Assembly: GCA_023091665.1 (NCBI GenBank)
Contig: JALJCQ010000015.1
Coordinates: 682,001-746,000 of the forward strand
Direction of reading: 5' to 3'
Length of the DNA stretch: 64,000 nucleotides
Origin: Pythium myriotylum
Lineage: Eukaryota > Oomycota > Peronosporomycetes > Pythiales > Pythiaceae
A model generated the notes under the pieces. The model was not told the origin of the DNA. It made no database searches and worked only from the letters and a program-made list of their open reading frames with translations. Positions within the stretch are counted from its first letter, which is position 1; each line of letters opens with the position of its first letter. The position numbers and the translations under genes are program-made. Of this stretch, positions 37,566-47,415 are shown piece by piece.

Positions 37566-38768
37566 TGATGGCGGATTCCTCCGCTCGGATCGGCTCGCCG
37601 AGGCGACAACGCGGAGGTTTACACGCCGCCGATCTGGTCTCGCTGTCGCAGCGAGACGGCCTCGTCCTCTCCGTTGTGGGACAGGCAGCCCAATGCAATC
37701 ACCGAGGATTACAGTCTCTGGTTTGCGCCTCGATGTCTGGTTCTCATATGGGTTTATACAGGTTGTAAAGTATGGGAATTGGCGAGTAGGATATTGAAGA
37801 TGCAGAAGGGGTATTGGATTAGACAGGAACTATATGTTGGCGTCAACTTCAAGATGGCTTCACTTGACCGAAGATTCGCTTGATCGCGATCAAGTCGATC
37901 GCGAATCGAGACCCTCTCGTTCGACGATCCAGGACCATTCGATACAAAAAGCGGCGACGCTCGATCATGCAATCGTAGATTATACGTATGCACAAAAAAT
38001 CTTCAGCAGTTTTGAAGGCCTCTCGGCGTAGGCCACAACTACTTGGAAGACGCTCGTGTCTCTCATTTCAGTGAGACTGGCCAGGTCGTGGTTGTGATAG
38101 TCAAGGTCTGTGTCGCTTCTTGGACTGGAAGTGATCTAGCCGGGGGATGAGGCAGCTGTAGTTGGTCGAGGGGCAAATTTCTTTGCGACAGTGACTCATC
38201 GATGATGTAAGTCGGACTGACTACGACCTCTTTCATCCAAATGTAACCAGACCTCTGCCAGCCAGATTGCGTGGGGTTGCTGTCGTATAGACCTCCAGCA
38301 GTTGATGTAAACTGTGCTTGTCTCAAATCAATTTGATTGCCTTGGTAGCAATGACAGGGGTGCGTGATCGTAAGAGACAGCGATAATGTGCCAGTACATT
38401 ATTTGCAGGATCAAAGGGTATGTTGGGGTACGCTAGTTGCCGCCAAACCAGACATACATGCGATGCAGACCCACTCGCTTCAGCACACGCTCCAAACGTT
38501 TCTCTACGCGAATGTCTTGTTTGGAACTAGAAGATTAGCCTGAGCAAGACTGAGGTGTACGCGTAGAGAAACGTTTGGGGCATGCTGAATGTTCTCACTG
38601 CGAAGAAAGATCCTCCGAGTAACCGGCCACGATCCCAGAATGACTCACAATTGCTCCGCATCCGATATGACCTCACATCCCAACGAACATTGAGCCATGT
38701 CATGGTCCATGTCGTCCTTCTTGGCTTCGACGAGACGAACACGCTTCTCACCACAACGAATGAGGAGT
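37566..38768. other. Intergenic with palindromic sequences
   Basis: About 1.2 kb without a supported gene. At 37879-37894 a perfect 16-bp palindrome (CTTGATCGCGATCAAG) is enclosed by GATTCGC/GCGAATC arms (37873-37907). A longer spaced inverted repeat is listed separately. Confidence 0.5.
38492..38578. repeat. Spaced inverted repeat, 19-bp perfect arms
   Basis: The left arm 38492-38510 (CCAAACGTTTCTCTACGCG) is exactly complementary to the right arm 38560-38578, with a 49-bp loop. The match extends to about 22 bp with one mismatch. It could fold as a hairpin transcript or be the termini of a small non-autonomous element. No target-site duplication was recognised. Confidence 0.6.
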
Positions 38769-39041
38769 CTAATTAGTAGTTCGTTGATAGGCATTTCTTG
38801 CTTTCGTGCACAAAGCGGATTTGCACAAATAGGATAAAGTCGTCTCATTCACGTTCTTCAACTCCGCCGGCGCCAACTGTACCGTCATCTTCGCTGTATC
38901 AACGTTGGAGCGATGATTGATTTCTTGCTTCCCATTCACAAAGGCCTTCTGCAGTGCGCTCACTCTCGCTTCGCGGGGTATCTTCACGGAAAACACAGTT
39001 CGTTCACCATACACCGTGCACCCCAGCTCCACCTCGTCCAT
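38769..39041 (-). pseudogene. Truncated CRN N-terminal domain relic
   Basis: From an ATG at 39041 the frame reads MDEVELGCTVYGERTVFSV..., then VSALQKAF and MTVQLAP. This follows the order of the CRN header (xxLxCxVxGxxxxFSVxI...VxxLKKA...LQLFLA) seen at 30627. The LFLAR motif is replaced by VQLAP, HVLVVIP is absent, and the frame ends at 38769 after unrelated sequence. It is probably a dead or recombined CRN header. Identification rests on pattern similarity over about 55 residues. Confidence 0.5.
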
Positions 39042-41400
39042 GTTTCCTTTTCGCGAGAAAGTTCGACACTGAGAACCTTGTTTGCGAGCATACCAAGGCG
39101 AGCTGCGAGCTCGCCTGCGAGCGAGGTAAGCTGTCGTCTCCAACTGATATTCCGATCTCGACCACTGTAGGCTTGTTACCGTGCCTTTCATCATAGTCGT
39201 CATAGTCTTTCCCTATCTCTTTCTATCTCTGAATAATATTCAGTGGTCGGCCTTCGTCTCATGCGCCGAAATCGGTACAAATTCCGAGTCACGTAGTCAT
39301 AACCAAACAGAGCAACAATCCAGGATCTTCATCAGCAGCATGAGTTCACGCTTTCGATCGACTTTACTGGAAGAGTGCGGCCGCATTGGTGAATGGAACA
39401 TAACTCAAAATGGATATCTCAACACGATACCTTATATCAGTTCTTAACTTATCGGTTTCATGCAGACTGCTCGAGAGATACACAGATTTTGAAGGACTTG
39501 GTCAGATGGAGAATGCAGACGCTCGAGCCCATGGCGATCGTATTCCAGTTGGCGCGAAGATTAAAGCGTTCGCTGCGGGGCGATGAAAAAGGAACCAGTT
39601 CTCTGTTTGATGATGGAACGGCCAATCGCATCATGGACACGTCGAAAGGGGGCAGCACCACACTTCAGTGCTGTACAGTCTCATATCTCCTGAACCCACA
39701 AGGCTGCTTCGATGCAGCCTGTAAGCTCCATCCGCATTTGTTCATCCGAACGCTCACATCCTCTGTACGCAGTTCGGTGCGTGAGTGTCCGTAGAACCCA
39801 AGATGGGAGAGCTGACCTTCAACCTCTTGAGTTCCGCGCGTGATGCAGCTGAGATGGAGCGCGTCACAACTGCCGTTGGGAGTCTCCCATTTCTCATCGA
39901 GAAGTTGTTGAGGCTACCATTTCTTCCCACGCACGCCAACGTGATAAACTAGAAACGCACGATACTTGAAGCTTTCGCCACGCCAACGGACGGACAATCA
40001 GGTGTTGCCCTTCGAACTCTCTATGCAAATCTTCCGCCCTCGTGGCGAACGATCAGCGCTCAACACGAAGTATCGCATCACGAGCGGAGCGCGCATGTCA
40101 CGACAGTGGCACGCCACACATGGCGTGCACGCTTTCGTTGACATGGCAGTCAGGAATTGATCTTCGTGCATTTGTCGACGTTACCACGGCGTCACTCACG
40201 CTATGTCACGCATCCAAAGTCCGCCGTTCCGATCGATCAAGTGCGTCCGTCCACTGAAAATGTTCTCTAGGTTGCTGACAGCGACGATGTGCTTCGCAGG
40301 CTTTGATCCGAGCCTCGAGACAGTTACACAAACAAGATGCAACGAAACTTTCCATCACCCTGCAGTAACGAAGCTCGCATGTCGCTGAGCTTTGCTGAGC
40401 ATGCATTGTGTAGTTCTCAGGTCCGAGAAGCATCTCCGCCTTCTCTTGTTCTCGTGGGCGAAGTGGCCACGTGAAATCGGCTGCCGGGTGACCACCTCCT
40501 CCCGTGCTTCTCAGAACAACTTGGCGACCGGGAGGAGTCGAAGGCACTAGGTCACGCAAAGGCGTCGCATTCAAAATGATTCGGCGCGCGTACCCAAGCG
40601 AGGGACGGATCTCTTGGGAATTTGGTGGTCGCGGTACCTGCACCACTCTGGCGGTGGGTTGCCGTGTTGCTGCATTGTGGATGAGTTGGAAACCTCCTTC
40701 CACGCATCACCCATCTCTTCCTTCTTACCTCTATGAATGAATCGAAAAGATATGGAAGATCACTGCACGAAACTGTCCGGAGGGGTATTCTAGAAGATCC
40801 TTTCCCTGCTGAAAACGATCTTCTCACCGGCTCCGACTCTGTTCGGCAAAGATCGTTTTTCAACCACAATCGGACAACCGAGGTGGGTACAATGTGACGC
40901 TGACCATCACTCTGCATCCGCTTAGGAGATGAGTTCGCTTGACTTTGGACTCGTCGTCGCGTCGTGAGAATCGAGAAAAAAAGATCCACCAAACCAGCTG
41001 GTGAGCTCTTCGCCACAAATGCAAGACATCCAGTCACGCAGGAGGATGGATTCCGAACCCATCGCATCGAACCTTTGAGTTGGGGGCCCGCCCCATTAAT
41101 GTACACTGGCTCCTTGACGTTCAGCACTTGCAATCGATTACAGTAGCGAGAATTTGTGGGCTGGGCCCGTGTTGGAACCCGGGGCTGTCCACTCGAACCC
41201 ATCCTGTCACATGCCAGAGCGAGGCGAGCGCGGAGATGGGGCGCGCGCTATCACCGGACCTACTTTCCGTTTGCTAATGATGGCCAGCGCAGGGCCCGCG
41301 GGCGGGAGCGAGCGAGAGAGAGATCGGCCCTGGCGACTCCAGTCTCAGATTGGACGCGATCTTGCCACATTGGCAATCTTAACACGCCACCATCACTCCG
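39042..41400. other. Intergenic, no gene supported
   Basis: About 2.36 kb. Several ORFs of 60-216 codons are open on both strands (largest 40552-41202 minus) but have random-looking composition, no domains and no splice partners. The last few hundred bases are GC-rich and probably the promoter and leader of the zinc-finger gene. Confidence 0.4.
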
Positions 41401-42333
41401 ATGTGCACGATCGCGCTCACCACTAGCATGCCCACGCAGTCGAACGATGATGGCTGGAAACGCAGCCTGCAGTACGCCTACTACAACAACCGCCAGCCCG
41501 CGACGTCCTCTCCTCCGGCATACGCGGCCCCGCCGACCATGACGCGACAGCAGCCCGCCTACCACCAGCCCATGTACAACCAAGCCTACTCGCCGTCGCA
41601 GTACATGGCCGCGCCGATGACGATGTCGCCTCCCCAGTACCATGTGCCGGCAGATCTCAGCGACAACACGAGCGTGTTCGCGCTCCCGCGCCAGATGCCC
41701 GGGTCGGCGACGAGCTACACCGACATGTTGGCGCTTAACATCACTGACACCGACTACGACGACGTGCGAATGCTCCAGGAGATGCTGCTCACGCCGCACA
41801 CCGTGGACAACGACGAAACCAAGTCGATGGAGCCGCTGCTCATGTTCCGAACCCTGCCTCCGTCGACACCGATGATGATGATGCCTCCACCGCCCGCCTC
41901 AATCTCACAGCCATCGACGCCACACTCGGAAGTCTCTTCCTGCGATAGCCAGGCGCCCCCCATGCGAATGGCGCGCAGTCGCAAGTCGCAGCGCAAGATC
42001 CCGACGACGCGTATTTGCCGAGTGCCAGAGTGCAACAAGGGCATTCGTTCGCGTGGCCTGTGCAAGGCACACGGAGGAGGCCGCCGGTGCCAGACCCCAG
42101 GCTGCACCATCTCGGACCAGGGCGGAGGACACTGCATCGCACACGGCGGCGGCAAGCGCTGCACAGTGAGCGGATGCGACAAGTCGGCCCAGTTCAAGGG
42201 GCTCTGCAAAGTCCATGGCGGCTCCCGTCGGTGCCGGGTCGTCGACTGCGACAAGAACGGCCAGATTAAGGGACTCTGTCGCCAACACTACACGCAATCG
42301 GTACAGGAGAACGGCGAAGACGAGCATTATTGA
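41401..42333 (+). CDS. WRKY19-type tandem zinc-finger protein, 310 aa
   Basis: The C-terminal third (about 205-296) holds four consecutive C-x4-C-x9-C-x2-H fingers (CRVPEC...CKAH, CQTPGC...CIAH, CTVSGC...CKVH, CRVVDC...CRQH) separated by GGG/GGS-[RK]RC linkers. This arrangement is the plant/oomycete WRKY19-like zinc finger. A basic patch (ARSRKSQRK) just before it may be a nuclear signal. The N-terminus is Pro/Gln/Tyr/Met-rich and disordered, with a conserved-looking helix DDVRMLQEMLLTPH. The likely role is nuclear transcription regulation (inference). An ATG at 41428 is an alternative start. A paralogue lies at 47416-48627. Confidence 0.8.
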   Translation: MCTIALTTSMPTQSNDDGWKRSLQYAYYNNRQPATSSPPAYAAPPTMTRQQPAYHQPMYNQAYSPSQYMAAPMTMSPPQYHVPADLSDNTSVFALPRQMPGSATSYTDMLALNITDTDYDDVRMLQEMLLTPHTVDNDETKSMEPLLMFRTLPPSTPMMMMPPPPASISQPSTPHSEVSSCDSQAPPMRMARSRKSQRKIPTTRICRVPECNKGIRSRGLCKAHGGGRRCQTPGCTISDQGGGHCIAHGGGKRCTVSGCDKSAQFKGLCKVHGGSRRCRVVDCDKNGQIKGLCRQHYTQSVQENGEDEHY

Positions 42334-42336
42334 TTT

Positions 42337-43160
42337 ATGAACCACTATTCATTCACCAGAGAGATGCATACACGAGTGTATGCGAGCAACTTCATGTTTA
42401 CAGATCCAAAGACGACGCTGAATATAGTCATTGTAGAGTGGGGGCATCCACCCACACAAATAAAGGTACAGCCTCTCCAGAACATCCTTGTATCGGCATT
42501 AACAGAAGAGACGGCGGTTCTTTTTGTCGGAATGGATGGGCGATCCATCGTCCATGTACAGGATGAGAGAAGGAGAACCTCCGATGCCATCGGGACCATC
42601 GGCGAAGAAGCCGAGGACTCTGCGGTCGAGGAGAGTGAGCTAATCGAAAGGTTCAGTCGCGATCCGGAGGCGGATCAGAACGCCGACGACTTGGTGCTGT
42701 CGAAGGATGATTTTGACATCCTCCAGGTTGGTGATGGGTATGTTTCCGAGCTAGAACAAAGGAGTCGGATCGTTATCATGTCCACTCGTAGGCTTTCCAT
42801 AGGTTGATGCCATTGCCGGCGCTGAGATCAAAGATCGTGCGAATACTCTGTGAGGATGATCTGGTTGTCCCGGACGATGACCAAGTGCGGTGGGTCCAAG
42901 AAAATTCAACTGTTCGGAAACAATTGGGTGAGGTACAGTCTCTGCCGATGGCTTCCTTCTCACCCGCAGGAGCGGGTATCCATCTTGTCTCGTCTTCTCA
43001 CCCCAAACATTCACCACTTACTCGCCGGCTCAGCTCAAAACCTCCAGCGGGTAGCCCGTCCACTATCCCACTGAAACCACACCGAGAAATCAACCTCGCC
43101 TCACAGACTCCTCGAATCAAAAAGCTCATAGCGGATAGTGGCGATGATCGTGGTGGATAA
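42337..43160 (+). CDS. Unknown protein, 3 exons, about 173-238 aa
   Basis: I do not recognise this protein. The model is exon 1 ending at 42737, exon 2 42803-42927, exon 3 42970-43160. Donors GTATGT and GTGAGG and acceptors ATAG and GCAG are canonical, and phases match (2, then 1). The frame joins an acidic part (EEAEDSAVEESELIERF, DDFDILQVGDG) to CEDDLVVPDDDQVRWVQENS, then a basic Ser/Pro part (HPKHSPLTRRLSSKPP) ending GDDRGG. The in-frame ATG at 42337 gives 238 aa, but the first stretch looks non-coding. The ATG at 42532, giving 173 aa, is more likely. It is convergent with the Sep15 gene, 68 bp away. Confidence 0.5.
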
Positions 43161-43228
43161 AGAGTACATACGAACCTATACCAAACGATTCTCTCGTTCA
43201 TTTAGTCGCGAGTTCATCTTTCTTGAGA

Positions 43229-44008
43229 TTACTCTGCATCCGGTGATACTTCGACTTCTACGACTTCGTCGACCTCGGGATTCTTCGGCTCGGGAGTGGC
43301 TTCACCTTCCGTCTCCTCCTGGCCCTCGACGGTCTCTTCGATTTTCTTGAGCTTCGCCTCAATGAACTCGGAGATTGTCTCCTCATCCCAGCTCGCGATG
43401 CTACGAGTGTCCATGAGTGACCTAAACATTACAGCCACTTCATCCAGAATACCTCACCTGACTTCCTCCTTCTTCTCTCCTTCGTCGTCGTAGAAGATCA
43501 AGTGCGGCATCCGCGCGTTGATGTACTCGATCTCCAGCCGCTTGTGTTTTTCGGCATGGTGGTTGACAAAGTTGGCGATCTTGGGCAGACGACCGAACTT
43601 GCACGTGCAGACTTCGAGCACGACGCGCGCGTACTGCTGCTTGTGGACGAGCGCGTCGATGGCCTCGACGTCCGTGCAGCAGCGTTGGCACTTGGCGACG
43701 GCTTCCTCGGTCGCGCGCTGCTTCTCCTTGGCGATCGACTCCTCCTCGTTGTTTTTCTCATGCTGCAGACTCAGAGTCAGCGCGAGCATGTTGCAGACGC
43801 GACAGTCGAGCGTCTCGGCGTCGAATCCCTTGTCGAGGCAGTCCGCATCTTTGGCTTCCACCGCGGGCTGCTCCAGAGCTTCCGCGGCAAGCGAGCCACC
43901 AGTCGGTAGCTCGGAGTCCTGCGCAGCTACACTGCGCAACGGGGCGCCGCCTAGCGATCCCGAGACCACGAGAACGGCCGTCGCCGAGAGCAACGCGATC
44001 AGCTTCAT
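43229..44008 (-). CDS. Sep15/selenoprotein F homologue with Cys in place of Sec, 2 exons, about 247 aa
   Basis: Exons 44008-43458 and 43421-43229, joined in phase 2 across a very short 36-nt intron (744 nt coding). A signal peptide (MKLIALLSATAVLVVSGS) leads into a cysteine-rich domain (CLDKGF...CRVCNML...CQRCC), which in animals binds UDP-glucose:glycoprotein glucosyltransferase in the ER. The thioredoxin-like domain follows: EVCTCKFGRLPKI and LEIEYINARMPHL. In the animal protein the redox motif is C-x-Sec; here it is Cys134-Thr-Cys136, encoded TGC ACG TGC. It is predicted to act in ER glycoprotein quality control. The C-terminus is acidic (EVEVSPDAE) and there is no KDEL. It is divergent from VPS26, with 188 bp between start codons. 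Confidence 0.85.
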
Positions 44009-44196
44009 TGGCACTTGAGCTTCGACCACGTGTGAAAGATGCAACAGTGGGCAGGTCCAGCGACGTATCGGTTTCCATACCGGTATCTCTGCGACGTGTG
44101 AGCTCCTCGACCCTCTCTAGTTCCCTTATGGACCTGCGTTATCGAATACGAGCAAAGAATGTCGAAGCAAATTCCTCGTGCTGGGTTCCGCCGAAG

Positions 44197-45192
44197 ATGA
44201 GCCTCAAGGTACGGCCGCTCTGCGCTGCTGCACGGGCACTGGCGCCCACTGACGGGTCTTGATGCTGTGCGCCGTAGAGTCTTCTCGGGTTCGGGCCCGT
44301 CGCGGACTTATTCATTGAGTTGGACGGCGCCGACAAGCGCCCCAAGATCCGCCACCCGGCGGACAAGACCAAGGAGCTGCCGCTGTTCACGAGCGACGAG
44401 CCCGTCACCGGCAGGCTGCGCGTGGTCGTTCCTGCTGGCAAGAGAGTGGACCACAATGGGCTCAAGATCGAGATGCTCGGCGTGGTTGAGACGCCCCATG
44501 AGCGGCAGACGTTGTACGAGTTCGCCAGTCTCGTGCGAGAGCTGGAGCCGTCGGGTGGCACCGCGGCGCCGCTGGAGAACGAGACGACGTACACGTTCGA
44601 CTTTTCGGCGGTAGATAAGCTCCACGACAGCTACTACGGTCGGAGTGTGCGGCTGCGATACATTCTACGAGCGACGCTGGCGCGATCGTTCACGAGTAAC
44701 GTCGTAGAGGAGCAGGATGTGTGGGTCCAGTCTCTCGGCACTGCTCCAGAAATCAACAACACCATCAAGATGGAGGTTGGCATTGAAGAATGCCTCCACA
44801 TCGAGTTTGAGTACAACAAGTCCAAGTACCATCTAAAGGATGTGGTCGTTGGGAAGGTCTTTTTCCTCTTGGTACGGATCAAGATCAAACACATGGAGCT
44901 TGCCATCATCCGCCGCGAGATCGTCAACAGTGGAGGGGGTAGTGGTGGCGACAAGCACAGCGACAGTGAGACGCTGACGAAGTTTGAGATCATGGATGGC
45001 GCGCCCATCAAGGGGGAGTCGGTCCCTGTCCGCTTGTACCTGTCACCTTACCCACTCACCCCAACGTATCGGAACGTCCAGAACAAGTTCTCAGTCAAAT
45101 ACTTTTTGAATCTGGTGCTTGTTGATGAAGAAGACCGACGATACTTCAAGCAGCAAGAGATCACGATGTGGCGGAAGTCCATCGGTGCGTGA
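44197..45192 (+). CDS. VPS26: Retromer subunit VPS26, 2 exons, about 308 aa
   Basis: Exon 1 is only 12 nt (44197-44208, MSLK) and is followed by a 69-nt intron. Exon 2 runs 44278-45192 in phase 0. The N-terminal [20 protein letters not shown] and downstream landmarks ([64 protein letters not shown]) are the arrestin-fold signature of VPS26. The protein joins VPS35 and VPS29 to recycle cargo from endosomes. A Gly/Ser insert ([13 protein letters not shown]) lies in the C-terminal half. It is convergent with the SR gene, with 84 bp between stop codons. Confidence 0.92.
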
Positions 45193-45276
45193 TACGAGCA
45201 CTCGAGAGCTCTCATGGTGCGATTAAGTATGCAGGAATAGAACACAAACGAGAATCCATCATTTACAAAATCCACC

Positions 45277-46262
45277 TCAACGCGACCGAGATCGGGAGCG
45301 AGAGCTGTAGCGACGCGAGGAACTCCTTCCAGGAGAGCGTGAGCGCGAGCGTCGATCGCTACTACTGCGATGGCGCACTGGGCTTCGACTCGCACTCCGC
45401 CGTCGGTACCTGGGAGGCGAGCGCGAGCGAGATCGCGATCTCGCTCGAGGCGTCGAAGTACCGCGAGCATCACTACAAGTGCGTGTGGTTGTTGGCGACG
45501 GAGCCGTGGTCGATTGTGCACTGGTGCGACTCGTGGAGCTGCTGTTGACAGTGTTTGTCGAGTCCTTGCTACTAGGAAGAGGTGTCTCGTCGCGTTCAAT
45601 GCGGAGGCGGTCTTCCTTGTACTCTTTGCCGTCAAGCTTGGTCAACACCCGCTCGAGCTCATGGTGAGTCGGAAAAGACGCCCAGGCGCTGCCTCGACGA
45701 TCCACTTCAACTGCCAACACGTCGGCGACTGCCTGCAACAAATCTTTCACATCTTTGGTGGTCGCTGAAGGCGGGAGGTTCTTGATGACAACCCGATGCT
45801 GTGAACTCAAATGAGATCTTGTAGGCATCTGCGTGTTAGATGGTTCGAGCTGTGAAGAAATGCTGAGCGTCCATACCGTGGTCCGGGTTCTCCACTAAAG
45901 TGCCATAGCTTCGTTTGGAGTCGGTTGTCATCGTAGGAATAACTGTTTCGCCGACGTCCATTAGTCCTCGTGGTGGTAGTATCGCGTTGCAACAAACTAG
46001 TAGCTCACCCATCTAATGCGCGACAGGCGTCTTCAGCCTCGTTGACGGAGGAATATTCCTTCAAATTGAGTCAGGACAGGATTGAGCTCCGAGACGCCAT
46101 CGATCTGCCACGAGCGCGCACACTCACGATAAGCGCGACTCCTACATCTCCCGGTGGGAACTTGATCTGCATGGACAGCACGCGACCGTACTTGCCAAAG
46201 AGCTCGTCCAGGTCCTTCTCGATCACGAGCCGCGGGAGGTTCTCCACCAGCATGCGCGCCAT
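45277..46262 (-). CDS. SR splicing factor, two RRMs plus RS tail, 4 exons, about 271 aa
   Basis: Exons 46262-46128, 46058-46009, 45966-45877, 45817-45277 (816 nt). RRM1 starts MARMLVENLPRLVIEKDL with GKYGRVLSMQIKF, and its RNP1 is spread over the first intron (GVALI/EYSSVNEAEDACRALDG). RRM2 begins HRVVIKNLPPSATTKDVKDLL. The C-terminus is a classic RS domain (ARSRSRSRSPPRYRRRSASRSP...). Architecture resembles SRSF1/SF2, although the SWQDLKD heptad is not present as such. It is a nuclear pre-mRNA splicing regulator. Introns are 42-69 nt. The last acceptor could instead be 12 nt further on (both keep frame), which would shorten the inter-RRM linker. Confidence 0.78.
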
Positions 46263-47415
46263 TTTGACGAAGGCTTGCTTGAGCTCCTCACAAGGTCAGG
46301 CACAAGTAGTGACATCTCTCTACAACAGCTCTCTTCAATAGAGATACCGATCAAGCGGTTTTAATAGAACAACGCGTTGTGCTCCTCTTAAACCCTCTTT
46401 CAGGGTTACAGATTACGCCAAGAGCGTACCCCTCTCACCAGTGAGTAATGGTTGTCACGGGTGACAGATGGCTACATTTCTTCCTGCAGGCCTCGGGCCT
46501 CCCACGGTTGCGCCTGGCGTGGCCGGTCGCACTGTCCGGCCATGGGGTGTGGAGAAAACACCCCAATGGCCTCTCTCTTGCTCCGCGCACTCTGATCTCG
46601 GTCGACGCAAGTGCCTGTTCAGCTGCACGGCGCCTGACGCGGTGACGACTTCCGACGATCGTGCAGCTGGGACAGCTCGCGCAAATCAGGCACCGCGTGC
46701 TCTCTTCCCCATGCGGAACCTGACTCGAGCGGTCGACAGTCACCCAGTACGCACGAAAGCACGCCATCGAGCGAAAAGGACCCGTCGAGCTCGGTTTACG
46801 GCCGGCGGTCGCAGCTCGCTCGCTCGCTGCCCGGATGTCGGCGGAGGAGCCGGAGAGTGAGGACCCTTCAAAATTAACGCATGGCATCACGGCGACTACC
46901 ACCGACTGTACAGCTGATGAGCTCGACCAGCCACAAGCTGTTGATGTGCTGGATTGATCACTTCCGTGCTCGTCCACATGGCAGTCAACGAGCAGTTGGT
47001 CGGACCAGGATGTGGGCATCCTGGTCCGAGCCGAAGGTGACGGAATTCTCTCCGGGCAGATGCATAAATAATGCTCGTTGCCCGCACTGGAGGCCAGAGA
47101 AAGGATCGGCACCATGCCGGCAGAGATCGTGATGATGGCTGCTGGCGTTCGATTTCGTGTACTCCCTCCCGCCGAAGCGTTCCACGATGTGTGATCTGCA
47201 ACTGATCCTGACACTGGCAGAGCATGAACACTAGATTTCGATGATGCGGAGAAAAAACTAGAGGATCCCGCGTTCTTGGCCGATTTGACGGCCAGGGGAA
47301 TTTTGCATCAAAACCACTGTGTTGGGCTGAAATCTTGGTGTACTTTTATACTTTTACGTCTATGAATTCCTTTTGATACTGGTACCGTTTATAAGCTGAA
47401 CCTAGACTTCGACGC
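46263..47415. other. Intergenic, no gene supported
   Basis: About 1.15 kb. Long ORFs exist on both strands (for example 46435-47214 minus) but overlap each other, lack domains and reflect high GC. A 14-mer CGGTTTTAATAGAA at 46356 recurs upstream of the condensin gene. The rest is the SR promoter side and the 3' flank of the second zinc-finger gene. Confidence 0.45.

Noticed and set aside
40552..41202. 216-codon minus-strand ORF
   Set aside because: No domain, no conserved start context, overlaps another ORF in the opposite strand; likely chance.
42337..42531. The first 65 codons of the unknown three-exon gene
   Set aside because: They begin 3 bp after the preceding stop codon and do not look coding; the ATG at 42532 is preferred, although the longer form is reported as possible.
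46435..47214. 259-codon minus-strand ORF in the gap upstream of the SR gene
   Set aside because: No domain, Ser/Cys-rich random composition, and competing ORFs on the other strand; explained by GC content.
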